Positions 1 through 8,914 of a stretch of 64,000 bases of DNA are shown piece by piece. The notes under the pieces were generated by a model. The model was not told the DNA's origin, made no database searches, and saw only the letters and a program-made list of their open reading frames with translations. How positions within the stretch are numbered: position 1 is the stretch's first letter; every line of letters starts with the position of its first letter. Made by a program: the position numbers and the translations under genes. Origin of the DNA: Mesorhizobium sp. INR15 (GTDB lineage: Bacteria; Pseudomonadota; Alphaproteobacteria; Rhizobiales; Rhizobiaceae); assembly GCF_015500075.1 (NCBI RefSeq), contig NZ_CP045496.1, positions 372,001-436,000 of the forward strand, in the 5' to 3' direction.

Positions 1-2877
1 GGCGGCATTCTGATAAGCCGTCAGGAAGGCGACGCGGCGGGCAATCATATCGTCCAGCGTCTCGGCAATCGCGGTGGCTTGCGTGGCCTTGCCCGGCTGG
101 GTCAGCAGGCCGCGCACAAAATCCGGCTGGTGCGCGGCGCGGCGGCCCCAGCGGAACGCCGCGATGTTCATCGCCACCGCTTCGCCGTTGAGTTCGATCG
201 CCTTCTCGACCGCCTCGGCCGACAGCGGCAGGCCGCCGTGCTGGAAGGCAAAGCCGAGCATGAACATGTTGGCGCCGAGCGAGTTGCCGAACAACGTTGT
301 GGCGGTGCGGGTGGCATCAAAGAAATGTGCCTTGTCGTCGCCGGCGGCGGTGCGGATCGCTTTCTTCAGGCGCTCGACCGGCAGCGAGAAGTCGGCCGAA
401 CGGGCAAACTCGCCCGGCATGATCTCGGCGGTGTTGGCGAGGAAGATGGTATGACCTTCGCGCACCGCACCCAGCACCTTCTTGGCGCCCGACACCACAA
501 GGTCGCAGCCCAGCACCAGATCGGCCTTGCCGGCTGACACGCGGATGGCGTGGATGTCTTCCGGGGTGCGGGCGATGCGGACATGGGTGAACACCGAGCC
601 GCCCTTCTGGGCAAGGCCGGCCATGTCGATCATGCCGCAGCCCTTGTCCTCAAGGTGGGCGGCCATGCCGAGCACCGCGCCGATGGTGACGACACCGGTG
701 CCGCCGACGCCGTCGATGATCGCGGCCCAGCCATGTTCGCCAAGCGGGAATTCCGCCGGCGCCGGCACGCCGTCGAGCGGATCGCTTTTACCGGCGATGC
801 CTTCGGCCTTCCTGATCTTGGCGCCATGCACGGTGACGAAGGACGGGCAGAAGCCGTTGACGCAGGAGAAATCCTTGTTGCAGCTCGACTGGTCGATCTT
901 GCGCTTGCGGCCGAATTCGGTTTCGACCGGCTGGATCGAGACGCAGTTAGACTGCACGCCGCAATCGCCGCAGCCTTCGCAGACCAGTTCGTTGATGAAG
1001 ACGCGCTTGTCGGGATCGGGGAAAGTGCCGCGCTTGCGGCGGCGGCGCTTTTCGGCGGCGCAGGTCTGGTCGTAGAGCAGCACCGAAACGCCCTTGACGT
1101 CACGCAGCTCGCGCTGGACGAGATCGAGATCGTCGCGGTGATGGATCGTGGCGCCGGCCGGGAATTCGGCCTTGCCGGCATATTTATCCGGTTCATCGGT
1201 GACGATGGCGATGCGGTCGATGCCTTCGGCCCGCACCTGCCTGGCGATCATGTCGACCGTCAGCCCGCCTTCATGCGGCTGGCCGCCGGTCATGGCGACG
1301 GCGTCGTTGTAGAGGATCTTGTAGGTGATGTTGGCATCGGTCGACAGCGCGAAGCGGATCGCCAGTGTGCCGGAATGATTGTAGGTGCCGTCACCGAGAT
1401 TCTGGAAAATGTGCCCGCGCTTCGAGAACGGCGCCTGGCCGACCCATTGCGCGCCCTCGCCGCCCATCGCCGTGAAGCCAACCGTGTTGCGGTCCATCCA
1501 GAGCGCCATGAAATGGCAGCCGATGCCGGCGGCTGCGATCGAACCCTCTGGAACCTTGGTCGAGGAATTGTGCGGGCAGCCGGAGCAGAAGAAGGGCGTG
1601 CGCGAGGCGATGTCCGTCGTATCGGCAAGCATGGCCTGGAACTGGCGCAGCTTCGCGACGCGGGCCGAAATTTCTTCCGACGGCCCAATCGTCCTGACAA
1701 TCCGCTCGCCCAACGCGATGGCGATCTCGTTGGGATCAAGCGCACCCTTGGCCGGGAACAGCCAGTCGTTGCGCTCGTCCTTCTTGCCGACGATGACCGG
1801 CTGCGTGGCGGTGCCGTAGAGGCTTTCACGCAGTTGCACCTCGATCAGCGAACGCTTTTCCTCGACGACGACGATGGTTTCGAGGCCGCGGGCGAATTCG
1901 GCGATGTGCTGCAGGTCGAGCGGCCATGGACAGCCGACCTTGAACAACCGCACGCCGATGCGGTTGGCGGCGGCCTCGTCGATGCCGATGTCTTCCAGCG
2001 CCTGGCGGACATCGAGATAGCTCTTGCCCAGTGTGATGATGCCGAGCTTCGGGTTGCGGCCGCCCGAATAGATGGTCCTGTTCAAGCCGTTGGCATGGAT
2101 GAAGGCGGACGCCGCTGCGCGCTTGTGCTCATGCAGCCGCGCTTCCTGGCCGAGCATGTCGATCTCGTTGCGGATGTTGAGGCCGCCAGGAGGCATCTCG
2201 AAATCCGGGATGACGATGTTCAGCCGCTCAAGCGAAGCATCGACGGACGCGGTCGATTCGATGTTGTCCTTGACGCATTTGATCGCCGCCCAGGTGCCGG
2301 CGAAGCGCGACATGGCAAAGCCGTAGAGCCCGTAGTCGATGATCTCCTGGACGCCGGCCGGGTTGAGGATCGGCACCATGGTGTCGACAAAGAGGAATTC
2401 GGTCGCGTGCGCATTAGTCGAGGATTCGGCCATGTGGTCGTCGCCCATGAGGGCGAGCACGCCGCCATGTCTGGACGAACCGGCGAGGTTGGCGTGGCGG
2501 AACACGTCGCCCGAGCGGTCCACGCCCGGCCCCTTGCCGTACCAGACCGAGAAGACACCGTCATGCGTGCCCTCGCCCATCATTTCAGCCTGCTGGGTGC
2601 CCCAGCAAGCTGTGGCGGCAAGCTCCTCGTTGAGGCCGGGCTGAAAAACGATGTCGGCGTGAGAAAGCTGCTTCTTTGCCTTCCACAGCTGCATGTCGAG
2701 GCCACCGAGCGGCGAACCGCGATAGCCGGAGACGAAGCCCGCCGTGTTGAGGCCGGCGCGGCGGTCGCGCTCGCGCTGCATCAAAAGCATGCGGATGACC
2801 GCTTGCGCGCCGGAAAGGAAGATGCGCTCCTTTCCGAGGTCGAACTTGTCGTCGAGCGCGACTTCATGCAGCGTCAT
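1..2877 (-). CDS. Indolepyruvate ferredoxin oxidoreductase, C-terminal end outside window
   Basis: Oxidatively decarboxylates aryl pyruvates such as indolepyruvate to aryl-acetyl-CoA with a ferredoxin-type acceptor, a late step of aromatic amino acid breakdown. 959 codons are visible and run off the left edge; the single-chain rhizobial enzyme is about 1150 residues, so roughly 200 are missing. The N-terminal part reads as a thiamine-diphosphate pyruvate-oxidoreductase core (SGYRGSPLGG near residue 40, TPP-type GGEGAQWVGQ near the middle). A ferredoxin-like cysteine cluster lies at C633, C636, C639 and C645, with further cysteines after it. The gamma-type domain begins after that (IDGVGGTGVV). 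The start ATG at 2877 follows a GAGGAAA ribosome site. It stands alone; the next gene upstream is a lipoprotein transcribed the same way. Family assignment is firm; the exact aryl substrate is inferred. Confidence 0.93.
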   Translation of the reverse strand, partial: MTLHEVALDDKFDLGKERIFLSGAQAVIRMLLMQRERDRRAGLNTAGFVSGYRGSPLGGLDMQLWKAKKQLSHADIVFQPGLNEELAATACWGTQQAEMMGEGTHDGVFSVWYGKGPGVDRSGDVFRHANLAGSSRHGGVLALMGDDHMAESSTNAHATEFLFVDTMVPILNPAGVQEIIDYGLYGFAMSRFAGTWAAIKCVKDNIESTASVDASLERLNIVIPDFEMPPGGLNIRNEIDMLGQEARLHEHKRAAASAFIHANGLNRTIYSGGRNPKLGIITLGKSYLDVRQALEDIGIDEAAANRIGVRLFKVGCPWPLDLQHIAEFARGLETIVVVEEKRSLIEVQLRESLYGTATQPVIVGKKDERNDWLFPAKGALDPNEIAIALGERIVRTIGPSEEISARVAKLRQFQAMLADTTDIASRTPFFCSGCPHNSSTKVPEGSIAAAGIGCHFMALWMDRNTVGFTAMGGEGAQWVGQAPFSKRGHIFQNLGDGTYNHSGTLAIRFALSTDANITYKILYNDAVAMTGGQPHEGGLTVDMIARQVRAEGIDRIAIVTDEPDKYAGKAEFPAGATIHHRDDLDLVQRELRDVKGVSVLLYDQTCAAEKRRRRKRGTFPDPDKRVFINELVCEGCGDCGVQSNCVSIQPVETEFGRKRKIDQSSCNKDFSCVNGFCPSFVTVHGAKIRKAEGIAGKSDPLDGVPAPAEFPLGEHGWAAIIDGVGGTGVVTIGAVLGMAAHLEDKGCGMIDMAGLAQKGGSVFTHVRIARTPEDIHAIRVSAGKADLVLGCDLVVSGAKKVLGAVREGHTIFLANTAEIMPGEFARSADFSLPVERLKKAIRTAAGDDKAHFFDATRTATTLFGNSLGANMFMLGFAFQHGGLPLSAEAVEKAIELNGEAVAMNIAAFRWGRRAAHQPDFVRGLLTQPGKATQATAIAETLDDMIARRVAFLTAYQNAA

Positions 2878-3099
2878 CAGGTATTTCCTCTGCGGAGGCC
2901 GCGCCAGGGCAGGCAGCCAACGTCGGGGTCGGATGGCGCAGTGTTTATCCCCTTGCCGGGCAGGTCAAACAAAATCGCAGGCGCCAGGCAAAGCGCAATG
3001 AACAGGCCGGCCGGCCCACTGCCTAGGTATGAAACCGTTCAGGCAATGTCATCCCGGCGCACGAAAATTTCCACCGCAACCAGGGCTGGCAGCGACGCG

Positions 3100-3639
3100 T
3101 CAGATAGCCTTCGAGCAATCCGGCTTCTGCTCGCCCGGCAGCTTGCCGTCGGGATGGCCAACGAGGTCGGGATTGGCCGTGTAAAGCTGGTCGATGACCA
3201 GCGGCCGGTCGGGCAGCACGGACTGGTCTTCCGTCGACATCAGCGTGGTGTCGATCTTCTGCAGGATTGTGCCGTCCGAGCCCTTGATGCTGATGGCGAT
3301 CGCGTATGGCTTGTTCTTGACGACGCAGGTGAGCGCCGGGCTCTCCAGGGACACCTTGTCGAGCTTCGGCCAGACCTTTTGCTCGACGACCAGCGGCGCG
3401 CCGCCGGCCGGGTCCTGGAAACTGGCGACCGCGACCTGGCCGTCGCCCATCGGCTGCAGGGGCCGCAATGTCACGACATAGGTTGCCCTCGCCAGCCGAT
3501 AGTTGAAGACGAATATCTTGCCGGAAATCTCGAACAGCTTGCCTTCCGTGTCCTTGCCGGTGTCGCGGCAGGCGCCGAGCGCAATGGCCGCGACCAGTGC
3601 GGCGCCAACAACAGCCGCTCGGGAAAATTGTTTAAGCAT
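3100..3639 (-). CDS. Putative lipoprotein, function unknown
   Basis: A 179-residue protein with a lipoprotein signal: basic start, hydrophobic stretch, and lipobox LGAC with the lipidated cysteine at position 24. The mature part is mostly beta-strand-like, with no catalytic motif I recognise. The start ATG at 3639 overlaps the last codons of the upstream CGNR regulator by 8 nt (ATGCTTAA), so the two are probably translationally coupled. An ATG 12 nt further upstream (3651) is in frame but would only add four residues. The coupling suggests that the lipoprotein is controlled together with, or senses something for, the CGNR protein. That link is inference; no function is assigned. Confidence 0.8.
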   Translation of the reverse strand: MLKQFSRAAVVGAALVAAIALGACRDTGKDTEGKLFEISGKIFVFNYRLARATYVVTLRPLQPMGDGQVAVASFQDPAGGAPLVVEQKVWPKLDKVSLESPALTCVVKNKPYAIAISIKGSDGTILQKIDTTLMSTEDQSVLPDRPLVIDQLYTANPDLVGHPDGKLPGEQKPDCSKAI

Positions 3640-4243
3640 CCTTGACCTCATTGTCCGCCATCCGGCGGCGGCGATAGTGACGGCTTGCTTTCTGACGGTT
3701 GCCGCACACAGCCATGTCGCACCAAAGGCGGCTGGAATTGCGGCTTCTGTCGACGAACAGCCAGGTGCAGTTGGGACAGATCCTGAGCCTGGCGACGGTA
3801 TCCTCCCGCAACAGCGACAGGGCGGAAACGGCCAGCGCTGCCTCGAACGCGATCGGCGTCGCCGGATCGCCGAATGGTTTTCCAGCCGCACCAATTTCGG
3901 TGCGGCTACCGGCCAGACCATCGGCGCAGGCGCCAAGGAAGCCGGGCAGATCGGCGGTGGCGACCGCGCCTTTAGACACAGCACCGCGAAACAACCGGTC
4001 CGTCGCCTCGCGGATCGACAGCACAACTGGCGCGATCGCGTCTGGTGACGGAGCGGTCAACGGCCTGCCGCCAAGCTCGGCGGAACGAAAACCACTCGCC
4101 GCATCCGCAAAGCGGGCGATCTCCGCCGGATTGTCAAAACGGTCGAAGGTTTTCTCTGGATCACAGCGCAGCACAACTGTGTTCGCCGTGTCGAGCGCGA
4201 GCAGGCCGCCGGTGAAGCGGTGCGGGGTCCAGGATACCGTCAT
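3632..4243 (-). CDS. CGNR zinc-finger protein (ABATE-domain putative regulator)
   Basis: A 203-residue protein of the CGNR family. The N-terminal about 150 residues are the ABATE domain (LALDTANTV near the start). The C-terminus holds the zinc finger: CPNC, then C-x4-C ending in CGNR, followed by the basic run RHYRRRR. The family is predicted to regulate stress or catabolic genes by binding DNA, though few members have been studied. The gene ends inside the start of the downstream lipoprotein gene. Its ATG at 4243 has no evident Shine-Dalgarno sequence. Promoter-like sequence lies so close that the mRNA may be leaderless. An inverted repeat at 4251-4284, shared with the divergent permease gene, is a candidate operator. 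Confidence 0.88.
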   Translation of the reverse strand: MTVSWTPHRFTGGLLALDTANTVVLRCDPEKTFDRFDNPAEIARFADAASGFRSAELGGRPLTAPSPDAIAPVVLSIREATDRLFRGAVSKGAVATADLPGFLGACADGLAGSRTEIGAAGKPFGDPATPIAFEAALAVSALSLLREDTVARLRICPNCTWLFVDRSRNSSRLWCDMAVCGNRQKASRHYRRRRMADNEVKDA

Positions 4244-4250
4244 ATCGGAA

Positions 4251-4284
4251 ATCTAACCGATAAATCGCGTTTGACAAGTTAGAT
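4251..4284. promoter_or_regulatory. Divergent promoter region with inverted repeat ATCTAAC/GTTAGAT
   Basis: ATCTAAC (4251-4257) and GTTAGAT (4278-4284) form a perfect inverted repeat with a 20-nt spacer between the CGNR gene and the LivH-type permease. A perfect -35 box TTGACA (4271-4276) lies inside it on the + strand. The complementary strand offers TTGTCA at 4277-4272, with TAGATT 16 nt on, only about 6 nt before the CGNR start. A second short repeat, ATCGG and CCGAT, overlaps the left arm. The site is visible; its binding by the CGNR protein is inference. Confidence 0.4.
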
Positions 4285-4395
4285 TCTGCAATGCAAATGT
4301 CCGGACAGGCATGCCGGCCGGCGCCTTTTATTGGGAGCAAGCTGTTGTCCCGAGACCGCCGTGCACTTTTGGGCGCCATGCCCTGAGGGTTTTGC

Positions 4396-5301
4396 ATGCT
4401 GTATTTCTTCCAGCAGGTGCTGAACGGACTGCATTCGGGCGCGCTCTATGCGCTGCTTGCCTTCGGCTATGTACTAACCAACGGCATCCTGCACCGCACC
4501 AACCTTGCCTATGGCGCGCTGTTCGCCTTCTGCGGGCAGACGATGATCATGACCGCCGCTTTCGGCTATCAGGTGCTGTGGCTGACGCTGCTGGCCGCGG
4601 TGGCGCTCGGAATTGTCTCCGCACTGCTCTACGCCGCGCTGATCAGCCATGTCCTGTCGCGGAGTGTGTTCGAACCGCTGGCCGACCGTTCGCCCAACGC
4701 GATCGTCGTCACCACGCTCGGCATTTTGCTTGTCTTGTCGGAGGCGAGCCGCATCGCGGCCGACACACATGACCTTTGGCTGCCGCCAATGCTGTCCGAG
4801 CCCATCGTTTTCGTACAAGACGCAGGTTTCAAGGCCACACTGACGCTTATCCAGCTGCTTGATTGCGCCTTCGTGCTGGCCACTATCGCACTGGCCACCT
4901 GGGCCTTTACCAGTTCCAGTTTCGGCCGGCGCTGGCGCGCGGTCTCTGATGATCCGAAGGCGGCGGCGATGTGCGGCGTCGACGTGCGCGCGGTATTCCG
5001 GCACGCGGTGCTGTTCGGCGGGTTCTGCGCCGCCATGGCCGGCGTTATCGCTGGCCTCTACTACGGCAATGTCGGCTTCGGCTCCGGCCTCGTCTATGGG
5101 CTGAAAATCCTGTTCGTGACCGCCGTGGGCGGCTATCTCTCGCCGCCGCGCGCGGCCTTGGGTGCCGCCGCCTTCGGCATGGCTGAATCGCTGTGGGCCG
5201 GCTATTTCCCACTCGAGTGGCGCGACGCCTGGATGTATCTGTTCCTGGTCGCCACACTGGTGCTGATCGGCGCCGGCCGCGACACCGCGAAGATCGCCTG
5301 A
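4396..5301 (+). CDS. Branched-chain amino acid type ABC permease (LivH family), orphan
   Basis: A 301-residue inner-membrane permease of the LivH/BPD_transp_2 family, with about eight hydrophobic segments. It starts with the typical NGLHSGALYALLAFG segment and carries the coupling-loop signature around FGRRWRAVSDDPKAAAMCG (about residues 175-193). The family moves branched-chain amino acids, urea or related solutes inward. A complete transporter also needs LivM, two ATPases and a periplasmic binding protein; none is adjacent, so this gene is an orphan. It is transcribed away from the CGNR gene, with overlapping promoter elements between them. The start ATG at 4396 follows GAGGGT. Substrate cannot be told from the sequence. 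Confidence 0.85.
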   Translation: MLYFFQQVLNGLHSGALYALLAFGYVLTNGILHRTNLAYGALFAFCGQTMIMTAAFGYQVLWLTLLAAVALGIVSALLYAALISHVLSRSVFEPLADRSPNAIVVTTLGILLVLSEASRIAADTHDLWLPPMLSEPIVFVQDAGFKATLTLIQLLDCAFVLATIALATWAFTSSSFGRRWRAVSDDPKAAAMCGVDVRAVFRHAVLFGGFCAAMAGVIAGLYYGNVGFGSGLVYGLKILFVTAVGGYLSPPRAALGAAAFGMAESLWAGYFPLEWRDAWMYLFLVATLVLIGAGRDTAKIA

Positions 5302-5392
5302 TCCCATCAGACTTTGGTTGCATGACGCGGGGGCAGACCGCCGGTATCCGGCCCGGCCGTCCCATGTGATGATTTTGCTGCCTCTATGCTTG

Positions 5393-5421
5393 TTGACCCC
5401 TCAGTCCACGCGCGGCATACC
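5393..5421 (+). promoter_or_regulatory. Possible sigma-70 promoter of the TRAP dctQM operon
   Basis: TTGACC (5393-5398) and CATACC (5416-5421) are separated by 17 nt, about 65 nt before the dctQ start. The -35 match is good and the -10 match is weak. No operator-like palindrome was seen beside it. Confidence 0.3.
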
Positions 5422-5486
5422 GTTGGACCAAGCGGCGTGACGGAATGGAGGGGAGCCGGCACGCCTCCGACATAAGGGAGGACTGC

Positions 5487-6071
5487 ATGGAAGGGCCACT
5501 CGCTCTGTCGCGGGGCATCGACCGCCTGAATGAGTTCATCGGCAAATGGGTGTCGTGGCTGATCCTGCTGGCGATCCTTGTCAGCGCCGCCAACGCCATC
5601 ATCCGAAAAATGTTCGACACCTCGTCGAACGCCTGGCTCGAACTGCAATGGTATCTGTTCGGCGCCGCCTTCATGCTGGCCGCCGCCTATACGCTGAAAC
5701 AGAACGAGCATATCCGCATCGACATCGTCTACGGCCTGTTTTCACGGCGCGTTCAGCACTGGATCGACCTGTTCGGCCATATCTTCTTCCTGATGCCGTT
5801 CGTGACGCTGATGGTGTTCTATTTCGTGCCCTACGTGTCGCTGTCCTTCCACAGCGGCGAGATGTCGACCAACGCCGGCGGACTGATCGTCTGGCCGGCC
5901 AAGGCTATCCTGCTGGTCGGTTTCTCCCTGCTGGCGCTGCAAGGCATTTCCGAGATCATCAAGAAGATCGCCATCATGCGCGGCGATCTGGACGACCCCA
6001 ATCCGTTCATCTCCGTGCATGAGCAGGCCGAGCTCGAAGCCAAGGCGCTGGCTGACGAGGTGCGCTCGTGA
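5487..6071 (+). CDS. dctQ: TRAP transporter small permease (DctQ family)
   Basis: The 194-residue small membrane subunit of a tripartite ATP-independent periplasmic transporter, which imports organic acids on a sodium or proton gradient. Four hydrophobic segments are visible (about residues 20-45, 60-80, 100-125 and 140-165), with the family motif QWYLFGAAFMLAAAYTLK after the second. The ATG at 5487 follows AGGGAGGA, 6 nt away, and is preferred over an in-frame codon 42 nt upstream. The stop codon overlaps the dctM start (TGATG), as in most dctQM operons. The matching binding protein is probably the convergent gene ending near 9602. Confidence 0.92.
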   Translation: MEGPLALSRGIDRLNEFIGKWVSWLILLAILVSAANAIIRKMFDTSSNAWLELQWYLFGAAFMLAAAYTLKQNEHIRIDIVYGLFSRRVQHWIDLFGHIFFLMPFVTLMVFYFVPYVSLSFHSGEMSTNAGGLIVWPAKAILLVGFSLLALQGISEIIKKIAIMRGDLDDPNPFISVHEQAELEAKALADEVRS

Positions 6072-7837
6072 TGGAGTTCATCGCCCAGAACATGGCGCCG
6101 ATCATGTTCGCCTCGCTGATCCTGTTCATGCTGATCGGCTATCCCGTCGCCTTCTCGCTAGCCGCCAACGGCTTGATGTTCTTCTGCATCGGCGTGTTTT
6201 TGACGCCCTACTCGGGCGGCGCCATCAACCTCGCCTGGCCGCTGCTCTATGCGCTGCCGGACAATTTCTATGGCAGCCGGGTGATGTCGAACGACACGCT
6301 GCTCGCCATCCCGTTCTTTACCTTCATGGGCATCGTGCTTGAGCGCTCGGGCATGGCCGAAGACCTGCTCGACACGATTGGCCAGCTGTTCGGACCGATC
6401 CGAGGCGGCCTTGCCTATGCGGTGATCTTCGTCGGCGCGCTACTGGCGGCGACCACAGGCGTCGTGGCGGCATCCGTCATCGCCATGGGCCTGATCTCGC
6501 TGCCGATCATGCTGCGCTATGGCTACGACCGGCGGCTGGCCTCCGGTGTCATCGCCGCGTCGGGCACGCTTGCCCAGATAATTCCGCCATCGCTGGTGCT
6601 GATCATCCTGGCCGACCAGCTCGGCCGCTCCGTCGGCGACATGTATGCCGGCGCACTCATCCCCGGCTTGGTTCTGACCGTCCTGTATGCGGGCTACATT
6701 CTGATCGTGTCGATCTTCCGGCCCAAGATGATGCCGGCGCTGCCGCTGGAGGCGCGCACACTCGGCCACGGCGTGATGTCGCTGCTGGTAGCGCTGGTGG
6801 CAACGGTCGCCATCTCCTACGCCGCGTACCGCTATCTTGCGCCGGCGCATGGCGACAATGCCGACATTCTCGGCGCCACGCTGGGCGTGATTTTCATCTA
6901 TGTCGTCGCGATCGCCGACCGGAGCCTCAACATCAACATGATGTCGCGGCTGGCGCAGCAGGTGATCATCGTGCTCATTCCGCCGCTGGCGCTGATCTTC
7001 CTGGTGCTCGGCACCATCTTCCTCGGCATCGCCACGCCGACGGAAGGCGGCGCCATGGGCGCGGTCGGCGCCTTGATCATGGCAGCGGTCAAGGGACGGC
7101 TGTCGCTGGATGTGATCAAGCAGGCGCTGACCTCGACCACCCGTCTGTCATCCTTCGTGCTGTTCATCCTGATCGGCGCTCGGGTGTTCTCGCTCACCTT
7201 CTATGGCGTCAACGGCCAGATCTGGGTGGAACATCTGTTGACATCCCTGCCCGGCGGCGAAGTCGGCTTCCTGATCGGCGTCAACCTCCTTGTCTTCCTG
7301 CTCGCCTTCTTCCTCGACTTCTTCGAACTCGCCTTCATCATCGTGCCGCTGCTGGCGCCGGCCGCCGACAAACTCGGCATCGACCTGATCTGGTTCGGCG
7401 TGCTTCTGGGCGTCAACATGCAGACCAGCTTCATGCATCCGCCCTTCGGCTTCGCGCTGTTCTACCTGCGCTCGGTGGCCGCCCGCGTGCCCTATCTCGA
7501 CCGCCTCACCGGCAAGACCATCCAGCCGATCACCACCGGCCAGATCTATTGGGGAGCGGTGCCTTTCGTCTGCATCCAGGTGATCATGATCGGGCTGACC
7601 ATCGCCTTCCCGCAGATGGTGATGCATTACAAGGGGACGGTCGTGGACCCCGGCAACATCGACTACAAAGTGCCCGATGTGCCCGGCCTGTCGCCGCTCG
7701 GCGAGCCGCCGCCTGCGAAAGATGGTGCGACGCCGCCTGCAAACGACCTGTCGCAGCCGCCCAGCTTCGGCGATGCGCCACCGGCAAAACCAGCGGCGCC
7801 GCCGACAGACCTGTCGCAACCGCCAAGCTTCAATTGA
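6071..7837 (+). CDS. dctM: TRAP transporter large permease (DctM) with proline-rich tail
   Basis: The 588-residue large permease that forms the transport channel together with DctQ. Many hydrophobic segments are visible. Typical DctM motifs include AATTGVVAASVIAMG near residue 125 and ASGTLAQIIPPSL near residue 165, and the second half repeats the fold (GIATPTEGGAMGAVGA). The length fits the long DctM subgroup found with TakP-like binding proteins. The last about 55 residues form a hydrophilic tail rich in proline and alanine; within it DLSQPPSF occurs twice, 21 residues apart. I know no role for this tail. The ATG overlaps the dctQ stop by one base; a GTG at 6068 is also possible. The zinc dehydrogenase follows after 18 nt and probably belongs to the same transcript. 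Confidence 0.92.
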   Translation: MEFIAQNMAPIMFASLILFMLIGYPVAFSLAANGLMFFCIGVFLTPYSGGAINLAWPLLYALPDNFYGSRVMSNDTLLAIPFFTFMGIVLERSGMAEDLLDTIGQLFGPIRGGLAYAVIFVGALLAATTGVVAASVIAMGLISLPIMLRYGYDRRLASGVIAASGTLAQIIPPSLVLIILADQLGRSVGDMYAGALIPGLVLTVLYAGYILIVSIFRPKMMPALPLEARTLGHGVMSLLVALVATVAISYAAYRYLAPAHGDNADILGATLGVIFIYVVAIADRSLNINMMSRLAQQVIIVLIPPLALIFLVLGTIFLGIATPTEGGAMGAVGALIMAAVKGRLSLDVIKQALTSTTRLSSFVLFILIGARVFSLTFYGVNGQIWVEHLLTSLPGGEVGFLIGVNLLVFLLAFFLDFFELAFIIVPLLAPAADKLGIDLIWFGVLLGVNMQTSFMHPPFGFALFYLRSVAARVPYLDRLTGKTIQPITTGQIYWGAVPFVCIQVIMIGLTIAFPQMVMHYKGTVVDPGNIDYKVPDVPGLSPLGEPPPAKDGATPPANDLSQPPSFGDAPPAKPAAPPTDLSQPPSFN

Positions 7838-7855
7838 AGCCAGGAGATGACGGGC

Positions 7856-8884
7856 ATGAAAGCGGTGCGTCTGGAGGCGGTGGGCAGCATCGCCTTGCGC
7901 GAGGTCGACAGGCCGATCATCGGGCCGGACGACCTTCTGCTACGCATTGAGGCGTGCGGCGTCTGCGGCACGGACCGGCACCTGTTCCATGGCGAGTTTC
8001 CCTGCACGCCGCCGGTGACACCCGGGCATGAATTCTCCGGCATCGTCGAGGCGATGGGAGCATCGGTCTCGGGCTTTGCCATCGGCGACCGCGTCACCGG
8101 CGACCCCAACATAGCCTGCGGGCGGTGCGCGCATTGCCACGCCGGCCGGGTCAACCTGTGCAGCAATCTGCGTGCCATCGGCATCCATCGCGATGGCGGC
8201 TTCGCCGAATACTTGGCCTTGCCTTGGAAACAGGCCTTCCTCCTGCCCACCGATCTGAAGCCGACGCATGGTGCCTTTTGCGAACCATTGGGCTGCTGCC
8301 TGCATGGCATCGACCTGGCCCAGATCCGGCCCGGCTCAACGGTGGCTGTGCTTGGCGGCGGCGTGATCGGCCTGCTCACCGTGCAACTGGCAAGGCTGGC
8401 GGGGGCGACGACCATCATCCTGTCGACGCGCCAGGCTTCGCGGCGCGCGCTTGCCGAAGAGCTGGGCGCGACAGCAACGATCGACCCCGGCACCGCCAAT
8501 TTCATCGACGCCGTGACAGGCCCGTCGGGACTGGCGCCTGGCGGCGTCGACGTGGTGCTCGAATGCGCCGGTGTCAGGGAGACCGTCGAGCAATCGATGC
8601 GGCTGGCCAGGGCCGGCGGCACTGTTGTTATCATCGGCGTGACGCCGCAAGGCCTGAAAGCCGAGTTCGAACCCTTCGACCTGCTGTTTCGGGAGCTGAA
8701 AGTCCTGGGCTCCTTCCTCAATCCCTTCACCCATCGCCGGGCCGCCGAACTCATCGCTTCGGGCGCGATCGAGATTGACCGGCTGATCTCCAGGCAAGTG
8801 ACGCTCGAAGACGCGGCGGCGGTAATCGCCAATCCGCCCGCCCCGGGCGAGGTCAAGGTGCTGGTGGTGCCCAGCCCGCGCTGA
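7856..8884 (+). CDS. Zinc-dependent alcohol/sugar-alcohol dehydrogenase (MDR family)
   Basis: A 342-residue medium-chain dehydrogenase, probably oxidising a polyol or other secondary alcohol with NAD(P). Visible features are the catalytic zinc motif EACGVCGTDRHLFHGE, the GHEFSG motif, the four structural-zinc cysteines in CGRCAHCHAGRVNLC, and the nucleotide-binding VAVLGGGVIGLLTVQLA. The closest flavour is sorbitol or threonine dehydrogenase. The start at 7856 has AGGAG 9 nt upstream; an in-frame ATG at 7847 lies directly on that ribosome site and is less likely. The gene follows dctM closely, so the enzyme may act on the imported compound or a product of it. Substrate is not resolved. Confidence 0.9.
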   Translation: MKAVRLEAVGSIALREVDRPIIGPDDLLLRIEACGVCGTDRHLFHGEFPCTPPVTPGHEFSGIVEAMGASVSGFAIGDRVTGDPNIACGRCAHCHAGRVNLCSNLRAIGIHRDGGFAEYLALPWKQAFLLPTDLKPTHGAFCEPLGCCLHGIDLAQIRPGSTVAVLGGGVIGLLTVQLARLAGATTIILSTRQASRRALAEELGATATIDPGTANFIDAVTGPSGLAPGGVDVVLECAGVRETVEQSMRLARAGGTVVIIGVTPQGLKAEFEPFDLLFRELKVLGSFLNPFTHRRAAELIASGAIEIDRLISRQVTLEDAAAVIANPPAPGEVKVLVVPSPR

Positions 8885-8914
8885 GCCGCCTTTGGCCTCT
8901 CGAGGCCGGGCGGC
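8885..8914 (+). terminator. Stem-loop directly after the dehydrogenase stop codon
   Basis: GCCGCC and GGCCTC pair with GAGGCC and GGCGGC around a 2-nt centre, with small internal loops, starting one base after the stop codon. There is no T-run behind it, so it may be an RNA end-stabilising hairpin rather than a complete intrinsic terminator. The rest of 8915-9167 shows no gene that I can support. Confidence 0.4.

Noticed and set aside
550..3645. A 1031-codon open frame on the + strand
   Set aside because: It is antisense to the indolepyruvate oxidoreductase and the lipoprotein genes. Its translation is rich in Arg, Ala, Asp and Gly without domains, as happens opposite GC-rich genes.
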